Source: Beijerinckiaceae bacterium
GTDB taxonomy: Bacteria; Pseudomonadota; Alphaproteobacteria; Rhizobiales; Beijerinckiaceae
Reading direction: 5' to 3'
Assembly (NCBI GenBank): GCA_947498445.1
Contig: CANMLK010000002.1
Span: 1 to 55,663, forward strand
Length of the DNA: 55,663 bases
Shown here: positions 16,192 to 25,200 of the stretch, piece after piece
Position numbering within the stretch: position 1 is the first letter of the stretch
Layout: every line of letters begins with the position of its first letter
Notes under the pieces: generated by a model
What the model was told of the DNA's origin: nothing
Databases searched by the model: none
Seen by the model: only the letters and a program-made list of their open reading frames with translations
Made by a program: the position numbers and the translations under genes

Positions 16192-17829
16192 CTATTTGAC
16201 TGGGAGCGTCGCCGCGCTGACGTATCCGTCCTCGATGTCCCGGGCGAGAGCCTGCGGGTCGCGGTTGCCGGGATCGCCAAAGCCTCCGCCGCCTGCAGCT
16301 TCCACACGAAAGCGCTCGCCGGGCTTCAACTCGACGCGGCAATTGGCGGGCATTTCTTTTTCATCAGGTCCGCCGGGATTGACGATGAAATGGCTGCGCC
16401 TCCCATCCGCGCCGCGCGCCGCGCCGCGCGCAGGAAAGCGCGCCTTGTCGCCCCGGTAGAGAATGGTCGCAGGTTGATCGACCACATATTCGCGCCGAAA
16501 GCTGAGGCCGCCGCGCCATTGCCCGGCGCCGCCGGAATCGGGAACAAGCTCGAAGCGCGTGACGCGGGTTGGGAACTCGGTCTCGACGATTTCGATGGGC
16601 GTCACGTAAATGTTGGACAGATGCACCGTGGTCCCCGACGCGCCGTCGACGCCTTGTCCGCCGCCATAGGCCGAACCGAAGATCTCATGCTGGTTATGAT
16701 GCGTCGGTCGCTCTCCCGGCCCCCATGTCACAACAATGGAGCCGCCGCTGCCGCCAGCATTGGCCGCTGCGCGCGAAGGACAAAACGGATTGAGCGCGTC
16801 GATCAGCACATCAATCAGCCGCTGGCAGCTTTTCATGTAGCTGGAACAGGGCGCCGGCGACAGCGCGTTCACTGCCGAGCCCGGGGGCGCATTGATGTCG
16901 ACCAGCGCGCGCGCTGAATCTGAATAGCGCAGCGACGGATCAATCAATCCGATAAGCGCATGGAAGCAGCACGCTTCAACCAGCGCAGGGCGCAAGTTGA
17001 TCGGCGTGCGCGTCTGCGGGCTCGTACCTGCAAAATCGAAGGAGACGCGGCCGCTCCTCACGTAGACGCGCACATGCAGGCGCACGGGCTCGCCGCTTTC
17101 AACATCGAGAAAACCTTCCGCTTCGCTCTCGCCATCAGGCAGCGTTGCGAATGCGGCCGCCATCTCGCGGCCCGCAGCGTCGATCATCGCGTCGAGCGCG
17201 TTTACAAGCGTGTGCGGGCCATGTTCGCGCGCCAGCGATTGTATGCGATCGCGCCCCACGCGCACCGCGCCCGCCTGCGCGCGCAGATCGCCCAGCACAA
17301 GGCGCGGCTGGCGGCTGTTGGCTGCGATCAGCCGCTCCATGTCGGCATTAAGAACGCCCGCCTCGTAAAGCCGCATGGGTGGAATGTGCAGGCCTTCCTG
17401 AAAGATTTCGACCGCCTGTCCCCACGATGAACCTGGCACCGTACCGCCGATGTCGGCCTTGTGCGCAATGGCTGCGGAAAACCCCACGAGCACGCCGTCA
17501 TCCATGATCGGCGCCATCAGCGCCATGTCGGGCGCGTGCGGCATGTAGGCTTCATAGGGATGGTTGGCGACAAACATGTCGCCTTCGCGCAGTGTGTCGC
17601 CATAAAGCGCGATGATTTTCTGCGCGAGATAATAATAAGCCGTCGCGTGATAGAACATCGGCGGCGAGACGATGAGCCTGCCCTTCGCGTCCACGATGAC
17701 GCAGGAGAAATCACGCGACTCGCGCACGATGGTCGAATAGCCCGAACGAAAGAAACGGTGCGCCATTTCCTCCATCAAACCGGCAACGCGATTGCGCAAA
17801 ATCTGCACGGTTACAGGATCAATCCTCAT
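16192..17829 (-). CDS. Hydantoinase B / oxoprolinase beta-like subunit
   Basis: A 545-residue HyuB-family protein. It begins RIDPVTVQILRNRVAGLMEEM, usual for the family, and carries the typical IVRESRDFSCVIVDAKGRL, PYEAYMPHAPDM and AIAHKADIGG segments and a late GGGGFGDP near the C-terminus. With HyuA it forms an ATP-dependent amidohydrolase acting on hydantoins, 5-oxoproline or related cyclic amides; the true substrate is unknown. The ATG at 17829 overlaps the hyuA stop in an ATGA arrangement, so the two are translationally coupled. The frame is open to 17862, but the extra residues lie inside hyuA. Confidence 0.9.
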   Translation of the reverse strand: MRIDPVTVQILRNRVAGLMEEMAHRFFRSGYSTIVRESRDFSCVIVDAKGRLIVSPPMFYHATAYYYLAQKIIALYGDTLREGDMFVANHPYEAYMPHAPDMALMAPIMDDGVLVGFSAAIAHKADIGGTVPGSSWGQAVEIFQEGLHIPPMRLYEAGVLNADMERLIAANSRQPRLVLGDLRAQAGAVRVGRDRIQSLAREHGPHTLVNALDAMIDAAGREMAAAFATLPDGESEAEGFLDVESGEPVRLHVRVYVRSGRVSFDFAGTSPQTRTPINLRPALVEACCFHALIGLIDPSLRYSDSARALVDINAPPGSAVNALSPAPCSSYMKSCQRLIDVLIDALNPFCPSRAAANAGGSGGSIVVTWGPGERPTHHNQHEIFGSAYGGGQGVDGASGTTVHLSNIYVTPIEIVETEFPTRVTRFELVPDSGGAGQWRGGLSFRREYVVDQPATILYRGDKARFPARGAARGADGRRSHFIVNPGGPDEKEMPANCRVELKPGERFRVEAAGGGGFGDPGNRDPQALARDIEDGYVSAATLPVK

Positions 17830-19907
17830 GCGGGCGCCCTTTCGAGAATGAGGTTCGACCATTCGTCACAGCGCACACTCCAACCATCGGGCACAAGCGT
17901 GGTTGAATCTTTTTGCTCGATGATGACGGGACCTTGCGCACGCCATCCGGTCTCGATGTCATCGCGGCGCACGATGGCGGCATCAAAGGCGCGATGCGGG
18001 CCCAACGTGACGCGCCGTTCGCCGCGCAGTCGAGGCGCCGTCGCGTTGCCTTGCGGCTGCGGCAGAGGCGCGTATTTTCGCATCTGGACAATGGCGCGCA
18101 AACGATAGCTGACGATCTCGACGTCGGAATCTTCCGCGCAATGGCCATGCACGGCGGCGTGCTGCGCATGAAAGCGTCTTGCGATTGCGCTCAGAGCATC
18201 AGCATCAAGCGGCGCGGCCACGCCTTCCAGCGCGACGCGCAATTCATAGCCCTGCCCCGCATAGCGCAAATCGAGCTCCCGCAAGAAGATTGCGTCGCCA
18301 TCGCCCAGTCCTTCGTGCGCCAACTCGCGGCGCGCCTGATCTTCAAGCGTTTCGAAACAGCTTTCCGCGCGCGCCGGATCGAGCGTTGCAAGACTCGCCA
18401 TTTCCGAGCGCAGATAATCATGCCGCACATCCGAACACAGCAGACCCAGCGCAGAGAACGCTCCGGGATTCCGCGGCACGAGCACGCGCGTGACGCCCAG
18501 ATCTTCAGCGACAAGCGCCGCATGCACAGGTCCCGCGCCGCCAAAGGGCGCAAGCGTATGGCCCGCAAGATCAAGCCCTTTCTTGGCGGCCTCAATGCGG
18601 ATCGCGTCCGAGATATGCGCGTTGACGATGCGCAGCACGCCCGCCGCCGCTTCTTCGATGCTGACGCCCATGGGCTGCGCAAGACGCTCTTCAATCGCGC
18701 GGCGCGCTGCCGCCATATCGAGCTTTGTTTCGCCGCCGAGGAAATATTCGGCGTTCAGCGCGCCGCACACAAGATTGGCGTCTGTCGTCGTCGGCTCCGC
18801 GCCGCCGCGTCCGTAACAGGCGGGGCCCGGCGTGGCGCCCGCGCTGCGTGGGCCAACTTGCGGCATGCCCGCTGCGTCCACGCGCGCAATGGAGCCGCCG
18901 CCCGCAGCCACCGTCGTCACATCAAGCGCGGGCACGCCGATGATGCGTCCATCAATCACGCTTTCGGCTTGCTCCAGCGGCTCGCCAGATTCGATGAAAG
19001 CGATGTCGCAGGACGTGCCGCCGATATCCATCGTGACGATATTGCGCCAGCCTTGAATCGATCCCAGCAAATAACTTGCGCCGCGCACGCCTGCGGCCGG
19101 ACCCGACAGCAGCGTGCGAACGGCATGAATTTCCGCATCCGCGCTCAGCGGCATGACGCCGCCGTTGGATTGCATGAGAAAGCGTTGCTGGGTGAATACC
19201 CCGCGCGCATCAAGGCCTTCGGCAATCTGCGCGCAATATCGCGCCAGCACAGGCGCCAACCATGCGTTGAGCATAGTGGTTGAAAATCGTGGCCATTCGC
19301 GCAGACGCGGCAGAACGGCGCTCGACAATGACACGAACACGCCCGGCGCCTCTTCGCGCACAATCTGCGCGGCGCGGATTTCGTGGGCCGCGTTCATGAA
19401 CGAGAAGAGAAAGCAGACGCCAACAGATTGCACGTCTTGTGCGCGCAGCGCACGCGCCGCTTGCCGCACGGCGGCCTCGTCCAGCGGCTCAATCTCGCGG
19501 CCGCGATAATCCATCCGGCCGACAATTTCATGGATGAGGCGCGGGCGCACAAGCTTTTCGGGTCGCTGGAAAAAGTGATCAAACGGGCTCCAGCCATCGC
19601 GTCCTTGCGATTGCACTTCAAAGACGCCGCTCATGCCTGCATTGATGAGCAGCGCGGTTTTGGCGCCCTTCATTTCTAGCAGGGCGTTCGTCGTCGCCGT
19701 GGTGCCGTGGCTGAAGAATTCGATTTCGTTCGGCGCAACGCCCGACGCAATCAGGCGATCAACGCCCGCCAGCACCGCAATCGCGGGATTATGCGGCGTG
19801 GACGTGACTTTCTCGATCCGGTATGCGCTTCCGTCTCCGTGGGTCAACGCGACGTCTGTGTGCGTGCCGCCGACGTCCACGCCAATACGATACCGGCCCA
19901 AGTGCAC
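17826..19907 (-). CDS. Hydantoinase A / oxoprolinase alpha-like subunit
   Basis: A 693-residue HyuA-family protein with an actin-like ATPase fold. The N-terminal phosphate-binding segment RIGVDVGGTHTDVAL and the HGTTATTNALLE segment begin the protein; the second phosphate loop is VTMDIGGTSCDIAF near residue 295, and the family segment TPGPACYGRGGAEPTTTDANLVCG follows near residue 365. It is the partner of the HyuB-like protein, which it overlaps by four bases. No transporter, racemase or carbamoylase gene is next to the pair, so its pathway cannot be named. Confidence 0.9.
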   Translation of the reverse strand: MHLGRYRIGVDVGGTHTDVALTHGDGSAYRIEKVTSTPHNPAIAVLAGVDRLIASGVAPNEIEFFSHGTTATTNALLEMKGAKTALLINAGMSGVFEVQSQGRDGWSPFDHFFQRPEKLVRPRLIHEIVGRMDYRGREIEPLDEAAVRQAARALRAQDVQSVGVCFLFSFMNAAHEIRAAQIVREEAPGVFVSLSSAVLPRLREWPRFSTTMLNAWLAPVLARYCAQIAEGLDARGVFTQQRFLMQSNGGVMPLSADAEIHAVRTLLSGPAAGVRGASYLLGSIQGWRNIVTMDIGGTSCDIAFIESGEPLEQAESVIDGRIIGVPALDVTTVAAGGGSIARVDAAGMPQVGPRSAGATPGPACYGRGGAEPTTTDANLVCGALNAEYFLGGETKLDMAAARRAIEERLAQPMGVSIEEAAAGVLRIVNAHISDAIRIEAAKKGLDLAGHTLAPFGGAGPVHAALVAEDLGVTRVLVPRNPGAFSALGLLCSDVRHDYLRSEMASLATLDPARAESCFETLEDQARRELAHEGLGDGDAIFLRELDLRYAGQGYELRVALEGVAAPLDADALSAIARRFHAQHAAVHGHCAEDSDVEIVSYRLRAIVQMRKYAPLPQPQGNATAPRLRGERRVTLGPHRAFDAAIVRRDDIETGWRAQGPVIIEQKDSTTLVPDGWSVRCDEWSNLILERAPA

Positions 19908-19987
19908 CCCCGCGCGTTCAATACGCGGGTTTGATGCGGCGCAGGCGATGCAGCTGTCAAGCGGCGCGCGCCCGACCTGTGGCGCGG

Positions 19988-21064
19988 TCAGCGTCTTGAG
20001 AAACCCGCGCGCGAAGGCCTGGCCGAGTTGATGCGCCCGGGATTTGCGAAGCGAGCCGCTTCAGTCGGCCTGCGCCCCTCAATAGAAGGAGGTCTTGTGG
20101 ACGGGGGCTTTCCGCCAGGCGGACGCCAGCCGGGGCCGGGCCGCGGGCGTCGGCCTCCGTGAAGAAACGGCAACACAACGCCTGCTCCCACAATAAAGGG
20201 AACAGGACGCCCGACATAAACGGGTTCGTCGTAAAACTCTTCAACTTGCACAACCCGTGCGGGCCGCGGCGTACGAACAGGCGCACGTGCAACCTTGCGT
20301 GGCGGCGTAGCCCTTGGTTGTTGCGCAACTCTGCGGGTTGGCGCGCCCTGGCGTGGCGGAGGCGCGGCCTGCGCGCGGCGCGTGGGCGATGGCAATTGCG
20401 CGAACTGGGTCACGCCGCACAGGTCCGCCGCGCGGCCCGCGCAGAGACTGCCGAAATCCCAGGGCTTGTCGGCGGGAGCCGTCGGCCCTTCAATATCATT
20501 GTTGGTGACGAGGAGGCTTTGTCCGGGCTCCGTCAACTCTCGGCAGCGCGCGCTGTTGCGCAGGCACACATTGACCGCCCCTTCCTGCAACACAACAAGC
20601 GTGCGCCCAGCCTCCACACGCACGTCATACGTGGTGCCGCGCACGCCGATATGCGCGTGGGGCGTCGTTAACTTGTAGGCATCGGACGGCGACTGGCCGG
20701 ACACGAAGCGAAACGCGCCCTTGGTGGCGGTGACTGCGAGGTTCTTGCCCGCGCCTTGGGGATCGAACACGAAAGTATCCAGTTTGACGCGACTGTCGGG
20801 ACCAAGCGTCATGTTGGTGTCGTCGAGGAAGACAAACTTCGCCATGCTTTCGGTCGCAGTCTGCACACCCTGATTGGCGAACACGCGGTCGCCCAGCGCT
20901 ATGCGCGCGCGCTTGCCCGCGGTGTCGCCGCGCACGTCATTGACCACGACGGACGCGCCGCCAATGGCGGTCTGGGCAAACGCGGTCTGAGCAAACGCGG
21001 TCTGGGCAAGCATGAAAGCCGGCGCAGCGCAGATGATCAGATGCAGCGGAAACAGGCGGGCCAT
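19988..21064 (-). CDS. FecR-domain exported protein with Pro/Arg-rich tail
   Basis: A 358-residue protein. A signal peptide (MARLFPLHLIICAAPAFMLA) is followed by a threefold AQTAF-type repeat at its probable cleavage site. A FecR domain (about residues 40-190) is recognisable from GDRVFANQGVQTATESMAKFVFLD, GAFRFVSGQSP, and TPHAHIGVRGTTYDVRVEAG with LVVLQEGAVNVC. The remaining ~150 residues are rich in Pro, Arg, Ala and Gly. Unlike FecR anti-sigma factors it has no cytoplasmic N-terminal domain, and no FecI-type sigma factor is adjacent, so regulation of a sigma factor is unlikely. The ATG at 21064 has GGAGG about eight bases upstream; the longer open frame to 21337 is unconserved. Confidence 0.82.
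   Translation of the reverse strand: MARLFPLHLIICAAPAFMLAQTAFAQTAFAQTAIGGASVVVNDVRGDTAGKRARIALGDRVFANQGVQTATESMAKFVFLDDTNMTLGPDSRVKLDTFVFDPQGAGKNLAVTATKGAFRFVSGQSPSDAYKLTTPHAHIGVRGTTYDVRVEAGRTLVVLQEGAVNVCLRNSARCRELTEPGQSLLVTNNDIEGPTAPADKPWDFGSLCAGRAADLCGVTQFAQLPSPTRRAQAAPPPRQGAPTRRVAQQPRATPPRKVARAPVRTPRPARVVQVEEFYDEPVYVGRPVPFIVGAGVVLPFLHGGRRPRPGPGWRPPGGKPPSTRPPSIEGRRPTEAARFANPGRINSARPSRAGFSRR
20967..21011. repeat. 15-bp tandem repeat in the FecR-protein signal peptide
   Basis: Three near-identical 15-bp units (20967, 20982, 20997; one to two differences) encode AQTAF, AQTAF and AQT in a row at the signal-peptide cleavage region. Each copy supplies another small-residue cleavage site, so copy number should not abolish export. 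Confidence 0.85.
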
Positions 21065-21090
21065 GGAAGCCTCCACACGACAAGACGTCA

Positions 21091-21119
21091 AGTAAAGGTT
21101 AAGCGCCCGCAAATTGCAA
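21091..21119 (-). promoter_or_regulatory. Possible promoter of the FecR-domain gene
   Basis: On the minus strand TTGCAA (21119-21114) and TTTACT (21096-21091) are 17 bases apart, about 27 bases upstream of the start codon. The -10 box matches four of six consensus positions. Confidence 0.4.
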
Positions 21120-21121
21120 GG

Positions 21122-21139
21122 ATGTGCGCTGGCGCACAT
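21122..21139. promoter_or_regulatory. 18-bp palindrome beside the FecR-gene promoter
   Basis: ATGTGCGC and GCGCACAT form perfect 8-bp inverted arms around a TG centre. The palindrome ends three bases upstream of the candidate -35 box of the FecR gene, the position of an activator site. The binding protein is unknown. Confidence 0.45.
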
Positions 21140-21482
21140 ATCGCGCAGTTGAGCGCAATCCCGCTTACACGGCTGCGGAATGGCTGGGGCGTCACGCCGG
21201 ATCGCTCGTGCAGCGAGGCGCGGACTTTTCGGCGAGCATGGCGAGGCGGCATGTTGCGCGGGGGCTCCGTTGAGGGCGGGAGCGTTCATTTCGGCAGTCG
21301 CGTCGACGCGCGATGGTGACGCGTCGATCAGCGTCAAAATGAATGATCAGGCGACGGCTGCGTAAACTTTAACGTAAGCTTAAGATTGCCCACCTTGTCC
21401 GCAGGCGTAACAATGGCCGCAGAACCCCAAGAGCTGCGGCGGGCGGGGAGCCGGGTCACGTGTCTTGTTCGGAGTTTGCGTC

Positions 21483-22094
21483 ATGTTTTCACAGCTTGTC
21501 CGCTCTTTTGGGCACCTCTGCGCCCTCACCGCTCTCACGATCGGAGCCCTGTGGGTCGTCCCCGCTTCTGCGAAGGTGAACATCAGCGTCAATCTCGCCG
21601 CCCAGCGTATGACCGTGACGACCAGCTCCGGCGAAAGTCACAGCTGGGCGATCTCGTCGGGCCGCATGGGCTATGTGACGCCGCGCGGCGTCTATCGTCC
21701 GCAAAGCCTGCGCCGCATGCATTACTCGAGCAAATACAACAACGCGCCGATGCCCCACTCCATCTTCTTCCACAAGGGCTGGGCGATCCATGGCACCAGC
21801 GCGGTGGGCGCGCTTGGCCGTCCCGCCTCCCACGGCTGCATCCGCCTTGCGCCGGGCAACGCCGCCAAACTTTTCTCGATGGTGCAGCGTGAGGGCGCGG
21901 TCATCGCCATCAACGGCCAGCCGCCACACATGATGAACATCGCCAAGAAGAAGACGAAAATGCAGTTCGCCAAGGCCGGCAAGAAGAAGGTCTATCTGGC
22001 GTCCTCGAAGCGCAAATACAGTGCACCGCTGGCCTACGCGCCCCAGAAGCGGACCCCCGGCGTAAAAGCCTGGCAGCAGCGCCCGGTCCGGTAG
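21483..22094 (+). CDS. L,D-transpeptidase (YkuD domain), exported
   Basis: Periplasmic enzyme that makes 3-3 peptidoglycan cross-links or attaches proteins to peptidoglycan. A signal peptide (about residues 1-30, ending PASA) is followed by the YkuD catalytic domain: the HGTS segment with His103 and the signature SHGCIRL with nucleophile Cys119. The C-terminal ~50 residues are Lys-rich and probably bind the wall. Length is 203 residues from the ATG at 21483, which has GGAG eight bases upstream; six extra upstream codons are open but have no such site. It is transcribed alone, divergently from the FecR gene. Confidence 0.92.
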   Translation: MFSQLVRSFGHLCALTALTIGALWVVPASAKVNISVNLAAQRMTVTTSSGESHSWAISSGRMGYVTPRGVYRPQSLRRMHYSSKYNNAPMPHSIFFHKGWAIHGTSAVGALGRPASHGCIRLAPGNAAKLFSMVQREGAVIAINGQPPHMMNIAKKKTKMQFAKAGKKKVYLASSKRKYSAPLAYAPQKRTPGVKAWQQRPVR

Positions 22095-22104
22095 GGGGGC
22101 GTAA

Positions 22105-22239
22105 CCCCTCACCCGTCAGGCTCCGCCTGCCACCTTCTCCCGCAAGGGGAGAAGGAAGGGCGCCAATCACCAAGTTCGCCTCTTCCTTCTCCCCTTGCGG
22201 GAGAAGGTGGCCTCCGCGAAGCGGAGGTCGGATGAGGGG
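22105..22239. repeat. Inverted pair of ~55-bp palindromic repeats
   Basis: Two copies in opposite orientation: 22105-22157 and 22183-22239. Each runs CCCTCA, a CCGC-rich stem, then CCACCTTCTCCC-GCAA-GGGGAGAAGG. The pair could fold into a long stem. The family is common in Hyphomicrobiales genomes as far as I recall. It lies between the L,D-transpeptidase stop and the stop of the restriction-modification gene, where it could act as a bidirectional terminator. Confidence 0.8.
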
Positions 22240-22241
22240 GG

Positions 22242-25200
22242 CTACTCCCGCGCCGCGCCCTTCATGGCTTCGACGATCTCCATTGTCTCCACGCTCACGC
22301 GGGTGACGCGCGTGAGAAGGTCCACGACCTTCTCCTTATAGTCGGCGAAGCGATAGGTGTTGAACTTCTCGCGGATCGTCGGGTCTTTCGGCGTCTTTTC
22401 CTTGTGCTGGTCGAGAATCCAGTCCAGCGCCGTGCGGTTGCCCAGCCGATAGGTCCATGCGCTTGCAGGCACGGCGGCGAGTTGCGTTTCGCTGTCGAGC
22501 GTGATGATCCCGGTCTCGTGGTCCGAGCGCAGGATTGTCTTTGGTGGCAGGGACGCCTTGCGCGATTTCTCGTCGGGCGCGTCGGTGCGCGTCAGCGGCC
22601 ACGGCTCGACGCTCTCGTAGCTGATGTGCAGGGCCATGAGTTTCTCGCCCCAGTCCGCCCAGCGCCAGAAATCAGGATAGAACGGAATGCGCGGAAACTC
22701 GCGCTTGAGGTTCTGCGCGTATTTCTCGCGATACAGCGGATCGTGCAGCACGGCGTAGACGTAATGGAAGATCGCGTCCTTGCTGATCTCGCGCTTGGGC
22801 GTTGCGCCCTTCTCCCGTTGCGCGGGAGAAGGTGGCCGGAGGCCGGATGAGGGCGTCTGCGCATCCGCAACACTGGCCGCATCAAGCCCCGCCGCCCTCA
22901 TCCGACCCCGCTTCGCGGGGCCACCTTCTCCCGTCGCGACGGGAGAAGGAAGCGCGCCGTACTTTCCGTATTGCGTGATGAACTTGTTCAGCGCCCAGTC
23001 GGTGATGTTGTCTACGTACCTTCCGTTCTCATTCCGCAATCGAGGGGCGAACTGCGTCTTCTCAAGCATGTCGAATGATGGCACACAATCAACAGCGATA
23101 GATTGGAACGCTTTTGCTGATGATAGACCACTGAATCCGATTGCGAGGTTTGACCAGTCACCACAAATTGGAAATATGAGGTCTTGTTGGTATGTTCTGT
23201 GCGTGATAATCGGTACATAATATGTATGTAACTTAACGAAAGGTCTATCTGCCCCACTACGAAGATATTCTTGCGCTAAGGGAATTTTACGGCCAGCATC
23301 AAGATGCGCCTCTAATTCCTCAGTCCACTTTATCTCACGGCTTACAAAATTTCGAATTGCATCCTTGACTGCTTGGCTTCGAAGCGAGCCTTTTGGCTTC
23401 TCAAAAGTCTTCTTGCGTTCACTCGATTGCTTCCAACGCTCTTGCTCAGCGTTAAATATCCCGCAAAAACTCTTCACAGCAGCAAAGACGTGATCCCGCG
23501 AAAATCCTGTTGTCCATTCATCACGCGCACTTACGATTCCGTTCGAAAAAAGCTTGAAGATCGCTCGCTCTTGCGACTTTTGTTTTGCGTCCTTAGTTTG
23601 CTTTGATACGACTGGCAAAAGCGTTTCAAAGTCATTGTCCGTGAGATTAATCCAGTTTGATTTTTCATCTGGCCGAACAGATGCCAGTTCAGTGCTTGCA
23701 AGCTGCGCCTGACCAAGCCACTCCAGCTTTTCCTCCGCCGTCTCCATCTCGGGCCGCCGCACATAGTGAATACGGCACTCGTGCTTCTCATCCTTCTTGC
23801 GCTTGTGCTTGATGAGAAATGAAATGGCCACGCCCGTCTGAATGCCGAACACATTGTTCTTCGTGCCTGACAATTTCGGGTTGGCGCGCACGTCTCCGCC
23901 CAGATCGACCACGTAAACATCCGAGTATTCAGCCGCCACGGCCTTGCGGAATCCGTCCATCGTGCGGCTGTCGATGAAGCTGCGGTTCGTGACGAACGCG
24001 AGAATGCCGTCGTCATGCAGGCGGTCCGACGCCCAGCGGAAGAAGCGCGTGTACATGTCATACGCCTTCGTCTTCTGCGCCGTGCTCTGCTTGATGTAGG
24101 TAGCCTTGATCCGCTCATCGATGCGCGGATAGGTCCGGTTCTTGTTGTTGTCGTTCTCGTTCTGCTGGTTGGCGTTGTAAGGCGGATTGCCGATCACGAC
24201 CGAAATCTTGCGCCGGTTCTGCCGCTTGATGCGCTCGACGTTTTCTTCCGACAGCGCGCCGAACAAATCGTGCTGATGGCCCGAGCGGATGCCAAGCCCC
24301 GCCACATTGTCCAGCGTGTCCACAAAGCACAGGTTCGGATAATCCGCGTATTGCCCCATGATGGCGGCATACGTCGCCTCGATGTTCAGGTTCGCCACAT
24401 AATAAGGAAGGATCGCCACTTCGTTGGCATGCAATTCTTCCTTGTACTTGTGGGCAAGTTTTGTCTTTTGCCCGCGGAAATGCTCCAGCAATTCGCAGAT
24501 GAACGTGCCCGTGCCGGTGGCGGGGTCAAGAATTTCAACATCGCGGTCAATCAGCGCCTTGCCGAAATGTTTCTGGCACAGCCAGTCGGCGCTCTCGATC
24601 ATGAAGCGCACGATCTCCTGCGGCGTGTAGACGACGCCAAGACGATCCGCCGCCTTCTTGTTGTAGACCTTGTAGAAGCCTTCGTAGATGACCTTGAGAA
24701 AGGTCTGCTTCTCGCTGTGGCTCTTGATCTGGTGCGCGGTGGCGCGGATGGCGTTGTAATAGGGCTCCAGCCCTTTCAGAGTGTTCTTTTTCAGCGCGCC
24801 GGTGAAGAACAATTCCTCAAGGGTGTAAAGTTCCTTCGCCACGTTGTTCTGGCGGTGGAAGTCGTCGTTGTCGAAAACCTTGGCGAAAATCTCCTCCGTC
24901 AAAATGTGCTGGATGAGCATTTCGCGCACATCGTCGGCGGTGACGGCGGGGTTGATCGTCTCCTTGGCATGCTTGAGGAATTTGGTCGACGCCTTGCGGA
25001 AGGCGGCGTTGTCGGCGCTCGCCTTGTCGATCATTTCGCGCAGCGCCTTGAGGACGGCGGGCAAGTCTGTCTGGAACTGGACGACGGCGCGGCGGAAGTC
25101 GCGGATTTCCTGCCGCTCGTAGCCGAAGAAAAGATCGAGCAAATGCTCCAGCTTTTCCACGTCCTGCACGGGGGAGCGCGTGACCTCGTTGCCATTCTGG

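Larger units (their letters stand above)
21065..21482. other. Intergenic region between FecR protein and L,D-transpeptidase
   Basis: This 418-base divergent spacer holds the candidate FecR-gene promoter (21091-21119) and an 18-bp palindrome (21122-21139). An A/T-richer stretch near 21361-21390 (TTTAACG, TAAGAT) may carry the promoter of the L,D-transpeptidase gene, though no convincing box pair was found. No RNA gene or credible small coding frame is seen. Confidence 0.5.

Noticed and set aside
17913-19283. 456-codon plus-strand frame opposite hyuA
   Set aside because: Arg/His-rich shadow of the HyuA-like gene, without start signal or domain.
19988-21064. FecR anti-sigma factor of an iron-uptake system
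   Set aside because: No FecI sigma factor or TonB receptor is adjacent, and the protein starts with a signal peptide instead of a cytoplasmic anti-sigma domain.
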